From Lactobacillus sp. (GTDB lineage Bacteria > Bacillota > Bacilli > Lactobacillales > Lactobacillaceae), in contig JAKVKU010000004.1 of assembly GCA_022484695.1 (NCBI GenBank), positions 173,720-237,719 on the forward strand: 64,000 bases of DNA, in the 5' to 3' direction. Below the pieces are notes generated by a model, which saw nothing but the letters and a program-made list of their open reading frames with translations, was not told where the DNA came from and made no database searches. Shown here in pieces: positions 23,833 through 32,064 of this stretch (its first letter is position 1; each line of letters starts with the position of its first letter). The translations under genes and the position numbers were made by a program.

Positions 23833-25059
23833 ATGAAGAAATTTTTTAAAGTGTTGGTCAGTATGTTTATCGTGGGAGCGGTTGTGGCCCTGTCAGGGTG
23901 TGCTTCAAAGTCGGGGGATGCTGCTAAAAGCAGTAGTCAGCGGCAAACGTTGCAGATGTTGGTACCGGGCTATGATGCGGGTTACTTAAAAGCACCTGTG
24001 AATGCGGCTATCAAAAAGTATGAACGGACAAATCCTGATGTTAAAATCAAAGTTGTATCTGTGGGTTGGGATGAGTTGAATTCAAAAATCGTCAAGTTAT
24101 ATCAAGCCGGCCAATCCCCAGACATTTTAATGGTGGGTTCCCGCTCGTTGCGGCAATTTGCTGAAGCAGGGGTTCTGGAAGATTTAACGCCTTATATGAC
24201 TAAGACATACGAGCAGAATCGGATTCAAAGTGTCATGGCAACCGGGCAAATCGACAACAAGCAATATGGGATTCCCCTGTCCTTGAGTTCGCGGGCGCTG
24301 TTTTATCGGTCCGATCTAATTGACCATGCCCCGGCCAATTGGGACGAACTATTGCAAACGGCTAAAACTGTTTCTGAAAAAAATCATATGTATGGTTTTG
24401 CCATTCCCACGGATATCACCAGCGGGACCGATGAACTGCTAAACTTTATTTACCAAGGGGACGGCCAAATTGTCAATCAACAAGGAAAATTTGTATTGGA
24501 TTCGCCACAAAATATTGAAACTCTGACTTATCTTAAGAAATTTAAGGGTATTATTCCTGACCCAGTGGATACTGCCCGGGGAGACCAAGTTAAATTATTT
24601 AAAAATGGGGATTTAGCCATGTTTATTTCCGGCGGTTGGGAAAAAGAAGAGCTGGATAAAGGGGCTAAAAAGACACCTTATAAAGTCGCCGAATTACCGG
24701 CTGGTAAGCAAAAAGCGGTAACGTTGGTGACAGATTCATACACGGTTTCCGCGAAGTCTAAGCATAAAAAAGCTGCCTTTAAGTTCATTCAATTTTTAGG
24801 TCAAGCAGATCAGCAGCGGGCTATCAGTAAAGCCTATAATTGGTTACCGGTGACGAAGGCGGAACAAAAAGACGCCCGGTTCCAAACGCCATTTATGCAA
24901 CCATTTGTTAGTATCTTAAATGACGGTATTTCAGAACCTAAAGTGCCCAATTGGGATACCTTTAATAAGAGCTTTACCATCGCGGTTCAAAAAACTTTAA
25001 CTGGGGCACAAACACCAGCAGAATCCTTGAAGTCAGCCCAACAAGAGGTTCAAAAGTAA
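23833..25059 (+). CDS. sugar ABC transporter substrate-binding lipoprotein
   Basis: The 408-residue protein starts with a lipoprotein signal: KKFFKVLVSMFIVGAVVA then the lipobox ALSGCAS, cysteine at about residue 23. The mature part is a family 1 (MalE-like) solute-binding protein, with PDILMVGSRSLRQFAEAGVLEDLTPY and GDLAMFISGGWEKEEL among its typical stretches. It would be anchored outside the membrane and deliver an oligosaccharide or glycoside to the two permeases encoded next. The substrate is not identifiable. No ATPase gene is present, so a shared MsmK-type ATPase must serve it. Confidence 0.88.
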   Translation: MKKFFKVLVSMFIVGAVVALSGCASKSGDAAKSSSQRQTLQMLVPGYDAGYLKAPVNAAIKKYERTNPDVKIKVVSVGWDELNSKIVKLYQAGQSPDILMVGSRSLRQFAEAGVLEDLTPYMTKTYEQNRIQSVMATGQIDNKQYGIPLSLSSRALFYRSDLIDHAPANWDELLQTAKTVSEKNHMYGFAIPTDITSGTDELLNFIYQGDGQIVNQQGKFVLDSPQNIETLTYLKKFKGIIPDPVDTARGDQVKLFKNGDLAMFISGGWEKEELDKGAKKTPYKVAELPAGKQKAVTLVTDSYTVSAKSKHKKAAFKFIQFLGQADQQRAISKAYNWLPVTKAEQKDARFQTPFMQPFVSILNDGISEPKVPNWDTFNKSFTIAVQKTLTGAQTPAESLKSAQQEVQK

Positions 25060-25937
25060 TGATACAAAAACGGCCGTTACCCTATCTATTAATCTTACCT
25101 TGTCTGATTTTACTGGCAGGTTTATACGGCTATCCCATCCTTTTGACCATGTGGCAATCCTTTAATAAAGTAAATTTTCTGGCCGATACGACAACATTCA
25201 TCGGTCTAAAAAACTACCTCGATGTTTTTTCAGATCCTACTTTTTGGCAGACGATGGCTATCACCTGTAAGTACACTATCATTACAGTGGTGTTGAAGAT
25301 GGTCTTTGGTTTTGGGGTGGGCTACCTACTGCATACTGAGCTTTATTTCAAAAAAATATTAGGGGTTCTGGTTTTGATTCCCTGGGCCATTCCCCAAGTC
25401 GCCGCAGGGACAATTTGGCAGTGGATCTTAAATTCAAATTACGGCTATGCCAATTACTTCTTGTTAAAATTACATCTCATCAGCCAACCCATCGCTTTTT
25501 TAGCCCGACCGGAAACAGCTTTTTATAGTGTCAGTCTGGTGGATACTTGGATGGGGATTCCCTTATTGGCCATGCTTTTTGTGGCAGCCCTAGATGCTAT
25601 TCCCAAAAATATCTATGAAGCAGCGGCCTTAGATGGGGCTGGGGCCTGGCGGCAGTTCTTTGCCATCACAATCCCGTCTATTAAGCGGGTTTTGTTGGTG
25701 GTCTTGACCCTAGTTACGATTTGGACCTTTAACTCCTTCAACGTCATCTATGTCCTGACCCAAGGTGGCCCCATGCGTGCCACGGAAACCTTAAGTATTC
25801 GGATTTATCAAGAAGCCTTTAGCCGCTTTAATTTAGGCATCAGTTCGACGTTGACTATGATTGCCGTCCTTATCCTACTAGGATTAACGGCGGTGTACAC
25901 GCTGGGAGGTAAGGCTCATGCCCACCAAGCACGGTAA
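25059..25937 (+). CDS. sugar ABC transporter permease (MalF type)
   Basis: The 292-residue protein has six predicted membrane helices and the EAA loop EAAALDGAGAWRQFFAITIP (about 187-206) that contacts the ATPase. Start ATG 25059 overlaps the last base of the preceding gene's stop codon, and its own end overlaps the next permease by 20 bases, which shows tight translational coupling. It belongs to the MalF/UgpA group of carbohydrate permeases. It forms a channel with the MalG-type partner. Confidence 0.9.
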   Translation: MIQKRPLPYLLILPCLILLAGLYGYPILLTMWQSFNKVNFLADTTTFIGLKNYLDVFSDPTFWQTMAITCKYTIITVVLKMVFGFGVGYLLHTELYFKKILGVLVLIPWAIPQVAAGTIWQWILNSNYGYANYFLLKLHLISQPIAFLARPETAFYSVSLVDTWMGIPLLAMLFVAALDAIPKNIYEAAALDGAGAWRQFFAITIPSIKRVLLVVLTLVTIWTFNSFNVIYVLTQGGPMRATETLSIRIYQEAFSRFNLGISSTLTMIAVLILLGLTAVYTLGGKAHAHQAR

Positions 25938-26745
25938 AGGGCTGCGCACCGGGTTATTGTTGATTTTTATCTGCTTATCCCTGTTCCCGGTCCTAGTTTT
26001 ATTGAATACGTCGTTACAAACTTATCAGCAAATTATCAGTTGGCCACCACAGTGGTTTCAAAAATTACAGCTGGGTAATTATCACCAAGTCCTTGTGGGT
26101 AGCAAAAGTATCGTCCGACCGTTTTTAAACAGCTTAGCCGTGGCCTTACCCACCATGGTGATTTGTGTCATTGTTGGTATTTTGGCAGCTTATGGGGTCA
26201 CGAGATTTAAGTTCATTGGCCGCAAATTATTTCTGGTTCTGGTGATCTGTACGCAAATGTTTTCCTCGATTATTTTGATCAATGCCATGTACCTCATCTT
26301 CAAACAAAGTGAGCTTTTGGACACACGGCTTGCCTTGATCATTGCCAATACCGCCAGTGCATTACCCATGACGGTGTGGCTGCTTTATTCTTATTTCTCG
26401 CAAATTCCAGTTATCTATGAAGAAGCTGCCTGGGTAGATGGCTGCAGCCGCTGGCAAGCTATCCGTTATATTCTACTGCCCCTTAGTTTGCCAGGAATCA
26501 TTACCGCCGGGTTATTTGCATTCATCACGGCTTGGGGCGATATTGTTTATGCCAATGCCTTGATAACCTCGCCGGCACTGCGCACCTTACCCCAAGCGTT
26601 AACGGATTTTCGGGATTTGTATAAAACTACTTGGGAAACCCAGATGGCGGCTTCAATGATCACGATTATCCCACCACTGTTGATTTTCATTGCGATTCAA
26701 AAACACTTGATTCGTGGCTTGAATCGACAGGCTGGGCAAATGTGA
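25918..26745 (+). CDS. sugar ABC transporter permease (MalG type)
   Basis: The 275-residue MalG/UgpE-like protein has six membrane helices and its EAA loop at YEEAAWVDGCSRWQAIRYILLPLSLPG (loop near residues 179-205). It is the last gene of the three-gene importer and ends before a strong terminator. The ATG at 25918 has GGGAGG upstream inside the previous gene. The set lacks glycosidases, so nothing in the neighbourhood names the sugar. Confidence 0.9.
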   Translation: MPTKHGKGLRTGLLLIFICLSLFPVLVLLNTSLQTYQQIISWPPQWFQKLQLGNYHQVLVGSKSIVRPFLNSLAVALPTMVICVIVGILAAYGVTRFKFIGRKLFLVLVICTQMFSSIILINAMYLIFKQSELLDTRLALIIANTASALPMTVWLLYSYFSQIPVIYEEAAWVDGCSRWQAIRYILLPLSLPGIITAGLFAFITAWGDIVYANALITSPALRTLPQALTDFRDLYKTTWETQMAASMITIIPPLLIFIAIQKHLIRGLNRQAGQM

Positions 26746-26784
26746 GGGTCGCTTTGTTTTAAATAATGTATTGTAAATTAAAAT

Positions 26785-26832
26785 AAGTCCCCCGAAAATG
26801 TCGCTATAGCCAGACATTTCCGGGGGACTTTT
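26785..26832 (+). terminator. terminator of the sugar ABC operon
   Basis: AAGTCCCCCGAAAATGTC and GACATTTCCGGGGGACTT form an 18-base near-perfect stem followed by TTTTG. Confidence 0.85.
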
Positions 26833-26916
26833 GAATTGTTGTTCCAGCACTGATTTGAACTTCGAGCTAATTAGCAATAGTGCGAAGCAAGATTAGCGCT
26901 TAATTCAGCAGAGATT

Positions 26917-27240
26917 TTAAACATTTAAAATTTTATTCAAAAACGATTTTAAACGGGGATTTTCAGGGTGTTCAAAGATATGATCCGGCGTGCCTTCTTC
27001 TAGAATCTGACCGTCGTCCACGAATAAAACCCGGTCAGCGACCTCCTTGGCAAAGCCCATTTCATGGGTGACGACTACCATGGTCATCCCCTTTTTAGCC
27101 AAATCCTTCATGACCGCCAAAACGTCACCGACCATTTCCGGGTCTAAGGCAGAAGTGGGTTCGTCAAAAAGCATGATCTTGGAATTCATGGCCAGGGCCC
27201 GGGCGATGGCGACCCGTTGTTGTCGGCCCCGGGACAGTGA
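26917..27240 (-). pseudogene. C-terminal fragment of an amino-acid ABC ATPase (GlnQ type)
   Basis: Only the last third of the ATPase remains. Read on the - strand, it begins in the signature motif, as [17 protein letters not shown] where LSGGQQQRV is expected, then Walker [14 protein letters not shown], the H-loop [10 protein letters not shown] and the usual C-terminus. The Walker A part is missing; upstream of 27240 the sequence changes abruptly to AT-rich non-coding DNA. The fragment cannot bind ATP by itself. No partner permease is nearby. The loss probably happened when the neighbouring HTH-DUF2325 segment arrived or by an unrelated deletion. Confidence 0.85.
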
Positions 27241-27293
27241 TTGTATTTTAGTATTTAATAATAATTTGATTATTTATTTTTCAAACAAAATAA

Positions 27294-27335
27294 AATCGAA
27301 GAATCACAATTTATTAACAGTGTAATTCTTCGATT
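27294..27335 (-). terminator. terminator of the HTH-DUF2325 gene
   Basis: AATCGAAGAAT(C)AC pairs with GT(GT)AATTCTTCGATT, and on the - strand a T-rich run follows. Confidence 0.65.
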
Positions 27336-27351
27336 ATTATAATACAATTAT

Positions 27352-29031
27352 TTAAATTTCAGATGCTATATTCCGATCTCTAAACAAGTCACTACGTTTA
27401 TAACTCTGCAATAGATTAATTTCAGTGGATGTTTTTGCAAAATAAATCGGTTTGTCTTTTACTTTGGAGTAGTCTTTGGCGACCCACATTTGTTGATGGG
27501 ACACTTCGGGGGTATAAACAACGATGAAATCAGCGTTATCAATATCCCGTCTCAAACTATTAGATTGATTCTTCTTATCGTAATGCATGAAACTGCCGCC
27601 GCGTTCTTCAATGACACTCTTGAATTTATTACCGACACTCTTCATATAACCACCCACCAATAAGAAGACCTTGTCCGCAAATATTTTTTGCTTAGTTGGG
27701 CCTTTCTTTTTGATTTTCTTTGGGGCTGGTTTTTGAACGGTTGGTGTAGGGGTAGTCGTAGTCGTTTCAGAGGCTGGTTTCTTCTGGAAGAAAATAGCTT
27801 GCCGTTTCTTTGCTGCTTCGGCGGCACTATATTTCCAGCGAATCCGAGCGTCACTTTCTTTGCCTTCATAATAGGCTAAATCTACATAATCGCCGGTACT
27901 GATTCTATTTTTGAGAATATCAGTATCTTTGAAAACAATCGTGACCGGTAGTTCATGCCGATCGCTTTTAAATTCCACCTCAAACCGACGAATATCAGAA
28001 CGATAGCGGACCGGTTTGAATGTAATTTCGCGAATATCAGTGGGCTGGGGATCCGATTTTTCCAGGGAAAACAGATAGCGTTTATCAGATGATGTTAAGT
28101 CACTGATTAATTTGGCTTGAACCCAATCGCCATTTTCCAGCGGTGGATTCATCTGCCGGAGGATAACTTCGGGGATGCGAATTTCTTTATCGACCCAGCC
28201 ACCAGATAATCCTCGGCGGAAACGGCCAATAAATACTTTATGACCAGCTTGCCAGCCAGCTTTTGGCGTATCATTATCGGTTTCTTCAGGCGCTATTTTG
28301 ACCGGTTCAGTTGGTGTTTTGACCGGCAATTTGGTTTGCACTGGTGTCGCTGCAACTGGTTCGGTTTCTGGGGTATCTGGTGCCGGTGTAACTTCAGGCT
28401 TATCCGGTGATTCCACCTCAGCGACTGTTGGAGTTTCAGATTCTATCGTTTTTTCAACAGGTGTTGGGGTAACTGTATCTTCTACGTCCTCTACTGGTGC
28501 ACTATGAGTTGAAACATTATCAGGTAAAGCTTCGGTAACTTGTGGGACGTCAGTAACAATATGCTCGGTAGCCACAAAATTCAGATCTGATATTTTCTTA
28601 AAAATCTTGATGAATTTCTTTAACTCGGCTTCTTGGGCGTCCACGTTTTCTGGGGTCATATCTTGAGAAAGTCGGGTCGTTTGTTCTCTTAGAATGTCTA
28701 AAACTAGTTGTTTACTGTCTAAAGTTACACTACCTGTAGCCGGTGTTGTTGCAGGCACCGGCGTTGGTGTCGTTGTTGCTGGGGCAGACTTTGCCTGGAC
28801 TTTTTTTACCGGTGTACTTGGCTGTGCCTGGGCTTGAGCCCGCAATTCAGCCAGGGGGATATCAAAATATTTAGCCAGGATGAATAACTTATCATTTCTA
28901 GGGGTTCTTTTACCGCTTTCCCAGTCAAAATATGTGGAGTAGGCCACCCCAAGATCTTTAGCGGTTTGGGTTTTGGGAACGCCCTTAGCTGTTCGGGCTT
29001 GAATCAATATACGACTGATGCCATTGGCCAT
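27352..29031 (-). CDS. XRE-HTH / proline-rich linker / DUF2325 fusion protein
   Basis: The 559-residue protein has several parts. Residues about 5-65 form an XRE/Cro helix-turn-helix (TAKDLGVAYSTYFDWESGKRTP). Residues about 70-240 are a Pro/Thr/Glu/Val-rich, likely disordered linker. A beta-rich domain (about 250-390) begins WQAGHKVFIGRFRRGLSGG. A basic stretch KKIKKKGPTKQK leads to a C-terminal DUF2325 domain (about 445-559): VFLLVGGYMKSVGNKFKSVIEERGG, then a loop, then ADFIVVYTPEVSHQQMW. DUF2325 has no established function; fusion to HTH suggests DNA binding coupled to a signal or nucleic-acid effector. The gene is a single transcription unit flanked by AT-rich DNA. Confidence 0.72.
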   Translation of the reverse strand: MANGISRILIQARTAKGVPKTQTAKDLGVAYSTYFDWESGKRTPRNDKLFILAKYFDIPLAELRAQAQAQPSTPVKKVQAKSAPATTTPTPVPATTPATGSVTLDSKQLVLDILREQTTRLSQDMTPENVDAQEAELKKFIKIFKKISDLNFVATEHIVTDVPQVTEALPDNVSTHSAPVEDVEDTVTPTPVEKTIESETPTVAEVESPDKPEVTPAPDTPETEPVAATPVQTKLPVKTPTEPVKIAPEETDNDTPKAGWQAGHKVFIGRFRRGLSGGWVDKEIRIPEVILRQMNPPLENGDWVQAKLISDLTSSDKRYLFSLEKSDPQPTDIREITFKPVRYRSDIRRFEVEFKSDRHELPVTIVFKDTDILKNRISTGDYVDLAYYEGKESDARIRWKYSAAEAAKKRQAIFFQKKPASETTTTTPTPTVQKPAPKKIKKKGPTKQKIFADKVFLLVGGYMKSVGNKFKSVIEERGGSFMHYDKKNQSNSLRRDIDNADFIVVYTPEVSHQQMWVAKDYSKVKDKPIYFAKTSTEINLLQSYKRSDLFRDRNIASEI

Positions 29032-29351
29032 TTAATCACCTTCCTTAAATTTAAGATATTATAAGTATATCATTTCAATAAATTGAACAAAACAAAACAG
29101 TAAGATTAATTTGACAGCTTTCTCATTGACAGCTAATTTGAAACTTGATACGCTTACATTAGAGTAAGTACTTGATGATAAACCCAGCCAGGATACTGGT
29201 TAACAACTTGTTCACTTCTGAATAAACGGCGCTGGTTCGCCTGAGCATTAGGTGCGATAGTGAATTAGTATACATTAAGTGCCCTTATTTTTGATCACTA
29301 CAGTTGTTTGTTGGGAACAGCATTTTTGAGCAGTAACAACAAAAGGAGGTC
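29032..29351. other. 320-base gap with promoter and degenerate leader copy
   Basis: Two TTGACAGCT words begin at 29111 and 29126. The second, with 17 bases and TACGCT (29149-29154), is a promoter for the membrane-protein gene. This segment (from TTCTCATTGACA on) matches the promoter of the cysteine leader at 29846-29883 in 31 of 38 positions, and a short frame MINPARILVNNLFTSE begins near 29175, echoing the MNPA start of the leader peptide but without Cys. Confidence 0.5.
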
Positions 29352-29735
29352 ATGATGATGCAGCTACTTTTTGGGATTATATTTTTGGCAGTTGGGTTAT
29401 TAGCCCTGGGTTATCTGGTCAAACTTGGGCATACAGCCTGGTTGATCCTTACCAAGAAACTAAATTCAGATGAGGCCCAATTATTTTACAGATCACTGGC
29501 TTACGGCGCCCTGGCGATTATTCTGTTGGATGTCATTCAGTATGTAATTGGCCTGGGGTCATATTTCTTCCAGTTTGGTTATACGCCGTTGATCAGCACG
29601 TGGACGCAACTGGGCATTTTGGGGATCAACGGGGAAGGCTTGCTCCAATTCAATCGGCTATTATTCGATGCCTTGATAATTGGTCTAATTTATACTTATC
29701 AAGTCCGGAAACAAAAGAAAGTTTTGCAGTTATGA
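29352..29735 (+). CDS. small three- to four-helix membrane protein, unknown
   Basis: The 127-residue protein is not recognised. An N-terminal hydrophobic segment (about 3-24), a second (about 47-70) and a third (about 100-118) suggest three membrane helices, with a short basic C-terminus VRKQKKVLQL in the cytoplasm. The loop between the first two contains KKLNSDEAQLFYRS. AAAGGAGG stands just before three consecutive ATG-rich codons, so translation should be strong. It lies behind a promoter region that is a diverged copy of the cysteine-leader promoter, which hints at shared control with the downstream metA-cysK unit. Confidence 0.7.
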   Translation: MMMQLLFGIIFLAVGLLALGYLVKLGHTAWLILTKKLNSDEAQLFYRSLAYGALAIILLDVIQYVIGLGSYFFQFGYTPLISTWTQLGILGINGEGLLQFNRLLFDALIIGLIYTYQVRKQKKVLQL

Positions 29736-29775
29736 GCAAATTTAACGCTTTAGAATAACACAATAATTGAAAAAT

Positions 29776-29807
29776 AACGGCGTTGCACTTGGTGTAGCGT
29801 CGTTTTA
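29776..29807 (+). terminator. terminator of the small membrane protein gene
   Basis: AACGGCGTTGCA pairs fully with TGTAGCGTCGTT when G-U pairs are allowed, four-base loop, then TTTTAT. Confidence 0.7.
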
Positions 29808-29850
29808 TCTTGCCAATAGCAACGATCCTACAAATAGTTTAATTTTCTCA

Positions 29851-29879
29851 TTGACATCTCATTTGTTACTTGTTATACT
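29851..29879 (+). promoter_or_regulatory. promoter of the cysteine leader and metA-cysK operon
   Basis: TTGACA (29851-29856), a 17-base spacer and TATACT (29874-29879). Transcription would begin near 29886, so the leader before metA is about 360 bases long. Confidence 0.8.
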
Positions 29880-29916
29880 TACCCCATCTTAAAAGAACGG
29901 AAAGGAGCGTTGCGTG

Positions 29917-30018
29917 ATGAACCCAGCATTTATGACAGAATCAATGGACGTTATTTTTGCGGGCTCACGTGGCGCTGCTTCTTTATGCACGTCTAAAACT
30001 GAATATTGTTGTTGTTGA
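29917..30018 (+). CDS. cysteine-rich leader peptide ending Cys-Cys-Cys
   Basis: A 33-codon ORF with AAAGGAG ten bases upstream (a GTG at 29914 is an alternative start) encodes a peptide that starts MNPAFMTES and ends CTSKTEYCCC. The three Cys codons (TGT TGT TGT) stand directly before the TGA stop. The stop codon overlaps the left arm of a long RNA stem whose right arm is followed by six T residues. Poly-cysteine leader peptides that control downstream cysteine genes by ribosome attenuation are known in mycobacteria. A similar role here is inferred from position before metA-cysK. Confidence 0.75.
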   Translation: MNPAFMTESMDVIFAGSRGAASLCTSKTEYCCC

Positions 30019-30144
30019 CTCTAACACATTACTAAGGAGATCGGTGAAGCTATCGGCAATCAGTGCCGCTATTTTCTGCCCGTCTAGCTGTTTGTTGCAG
30101 TACCTATTTTTTAGGTATACCTTTAATGTATAGGAGTCTTTTTT
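30017..30144 (+). promoter_or_regulatory. leader stem closing on a T run (attenuator or RBS-masking stem)
   Basis: GACTC and CATTA (30017-30031) pair with TAATG and GAGTC (30124-30138), each arm interrupted by five partly pairing bases. TTTTTT follows at 30139-30144. The arm at 30017 overlaps the stop of the Cys leader peptide, so a ribosome stalled at the Cys codons would prevent pairing. The right arm also contains the AGGAG of the second small ORF, so masking of that site is an alternative mechanism. The enclosed 92 bases contain a smaller TACCT/AGGTA hairpin. Confidence 0.6.
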
Positions 30145-30204
30145 ATGCCCAAATGTATTCGATACACTGGTGATTGCACCAGCGGAGGTCTTGTAGCCTG
30201 TTGA
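30145..30204 (+). CDS. second small Cys-containing ORF in the leader
   Basis: AGGAG (30132-30136) lies eight bases before ATG 30145. The frame encodes MPKCIRYTGDCTSGGLVAC and stops, so its last codon is again Cys. It ends 41 bases before metA. Both leader ORFs ending in Cys makes coincidence less likely, but translation is unproven. Confidence 0.5.
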   Translation: MPKCIRYTGDCTSGGLVAC

Positions 30205-30245
30205 TATTGTAAACTTGGAATTAAAAAATGAAAGGCGTGAATCAA

Positions 30246-31049
30246 ATGTCCCAGCGAATTTTACAAATTGGCATTTTAAATGTCATGCACGATAAAGCTG
30301 CTACGAATGCTGATTTTCGTCAGGCCTTAACCACACAAAATATTCCCGTGCGCTTACACTTTTACTATCCCACTACCAAATATAAGGACCAACTGATCCC
30401 TAAAAATGTTCAAGCTAATTTACAGCCCTTGGATTTAAAAGCCGTCGCCAAGTTAGATGCCTTTATCATCACTGGGGCACCCATTGAAACGATTCCCTTT
30501 GAAGATGTGACTTATCTTGAAGAGCTCAAAGCTTTGTTTAAGGTACTGGATAATGTCCCCACGAGATTATACCTATGCTGGGGGGCCATGGTGGCTTTGA
30601 ACTTGCTTTATGGCATTGAAAAACATCTCTTGCCCCAAAAATTATTTGGGGTCTATCCCCAGGAAATCTTACATGAAAGTTCATTGTTAACCGGGTTAAA
30701 AGAAGGCTTCCTTGCCCCCCATGCCCGGTATGCGGAATCCAATTTATCTGAACTACGGATCCACCCAGATTTAGTCGTTCAAGCCACCACGGTTCGGGAT
30801 GAACTATTTCTGGTTCAAAATAAAATTCAAAATGAAGCATTTCTTTTTTCTCACTTGGAATACCAAGCCAGCGGTTTGGAGGATGAATACCAACGGGAAA
30901 TCACCGGTCATCCGGAGATCCATTACCGGCGACCTGAAATGGATTCAGGTCAAACTGCGGTGTTGACGGCTACGAATTTTCCGTGGCAAGACACCCAAGC
31001 CAAATTTTTTGAAAATTGGCTTAAAACTGTTGCTCAAAACGCGAATTAA
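30246..31049 (+). CDS. metA: MetA-family homoserine/serine O-acyltransferase
   Basis: Start ATG 30246 is preferred to 30228 since AAAGGCG lies about nine bases before it. The 267-residue protein has the class-I glutamine amidotransferase-like fold of MetA: TGAPIETIPFEDVTYLEEL (about 79-97), the nucleophile in LYLCWGAMVAL (Cys near 117) and the FSHLEY motif (about 203-208) with catalytic His and Glu. MetA acylates homoserine for methionine synthesis. The adjacent cysK and the cysteine leader argue that this member acylates serine to feed cysteine synthesis. It is somewhat shorter than enterobacterial MetA (about 309). Confidence 0.82.
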   Translation: MSQRILQIGILNVMHDKAATNADFRQALTTQNIPVRLHFYYPTTKYKDQLIPKNVQANLQPLDLKAVAKLDAFIITGAPIETIPFEDVTYLEELKALFKVLDNVPTRLYLCWGAMVALNLLYGIEKHLLPQKLFGVYPQEILHESSLLTGLKEGFLAPHARYAESNLSELRIHPDLVVQATTVRDELFLVQNKIQNEAFLFSHLEYQASGLEDEYQREITGHPEIHYRRPEMDSGQTAVLTATNFPWQDTQAKFFENWLKTVAQNAN

Positions 31050-31065
31050 TGGAGGTAATTGAATT

Positions 31066-32004
31066 ATGACTGAAACTGTAAATGCAATTAACGCAAGCAC
31101 TAACATCACTGAATTAATTGGGAACACCCCACTTTTGAAATTAAATAAAGTGGTCCCCGCTGACGCTGCCGACGTTTATGTAAAATTGGAATTCTTCAAT
31201 CCTGGTGGGTCTGTCAAAGATCGGATCGCTTTAGCTATGATCGAAGCCGCTGAAAAAGACGGTCGCTTAAAACCTGGGCAAACTATTGTGGAACCTACTT
31301 CCGGGAATACCGGGATTGGCTTGGCCTTAGTGGCCGCTGCTAAAGGCTACCCATTAATCATCACCATGCCGGAGACCATGAGTATTGAACGGCGGAAATT
31401 AATGCAAGGTTATGGGGCTAAATTGATTCTCACCCCAGGTGCTGATGGCATGCCCGGCGCCATTAAACATGCAGAAAGCTTAGCTGCTGACAATGGCTAC
31501 TACTTGCCAATGCAATTCAAGAATCCCGCTAACCCAGATATTCATGAAAAGACCACCGGCCAAGAAATCATCAAAGCCTTTGGGGGCAAAGCGCCAGATG
31601 CCTTTGTAGCTGGGGTCGGTACTGGGGGCACCTTGACTGGGGTGGGTCATGCCCTGCGTAAAGTGGACCCTGATGTGCAAATCTTTGCCTTAGAAGCTGC
31701 TGAGTCACCAATTTTAAAGGAAGGCCATGGTGGCAAGCATAAGATTCAAGGAATCAGTGCTGGGTTTGTGCCAGATGTTTTGGACACCAAGTTATACAAT
31801 GACATCGTGGAAGTCACTAGTGATCAAGCCATTGACACCGCCCATGAAGTGAGTCACAAAGAAGGTTTCTTGCCAGGCATTTCTGCTGGGGCCAATATCT
31901 TTGGGGCCATTGAAATTGCTAAGAAGTTAGGCAAAGGCCACACCGTGGTAACGGTTGTGCCAGATAATGGGGAACGTTACTTAAGTACTGATTTATTTAA
32001 ATAA
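31066..32004 (+). CDS. cysK: cysteine synthase (O-acetylserine sulfhydrylase)
   Basis: The 312-residue PLP enzyme makes cysteine from O-acetylserine and sulfide. [10 protein letters not shown] holds the PLP lysine (about residue 48), [11 protein letters not shown] binds the substrate carboxylate and cofactor (about 76-86), and [10 protein letters not shown] binds the PLP phosphate. ISAGANI near the C-terminus is also typical. GGAGG lies eight bases before the start, 16 bases after metA, so both are co-transcribed. Together with metA it gives a two-step cysteine route from serine. Confidence 0.93.
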   Translation: MTETVNAINASTNITELIGNTPLLKLNKVVPADAADVYVKLEFFNPGGSVKDRIALAMIEAAEKDGRLKPGQTIVEPTSGNTGIGLALVAAAKGYPLIITMPETMSIERRKLMQGYGAKLILTPGADGMPGAIKHAESLAADNGYYLPMQFKNPANPDIHEKTTGQEIIKAFGGKAPDAFVAGVGTGGTLTGVGHALRKVDPDVQIFALEAAESPILKEGHGGKHKIQGISAGFVPDVLDTKLYNDIVEVTSDQAIDTAHEVSHKEGFLPGISAGANIFGAIEIAKKLGKGHTVVTVVPDNGERYLSTDLFK

Positions 32005-32020
32005 GCTGTAAAATTTTTAG

Positions 32021-32048
32021 CCGACTCGATTTTTGAGTCGGTTTTTTT
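32021..32048 (+). terminator. terminator of the metA-cysK operon
   Basis: CCGACTC-GATTTTT-GAGTCGG followed by seven T. Confidence 0.9.
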
Positions 32049-32064
32049 GTGCTCTGAAAGTAGC

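Noticed and set aside
26917..27240. Functional amino-acid ABC ATPase
   Set aside because: Walker A and the first two thirds are missing and the signature motif is altered (LSRGRQQ).
28298..28507. Ser/Thr/Val/Gly-rich ORF on the + strand
   Set aside because: It is the complement of the Pro/Thr-rich linker of the DUF2325 protein, and low complexity alone explains it.
29886..30245. T-box or SAM riboswitch before metA-cysK
   Set aside because: No AGGGTGGNACCGCG T-box sequence and no SAM-I core pattern could be found; the Cys-codon leader explains the signals better.
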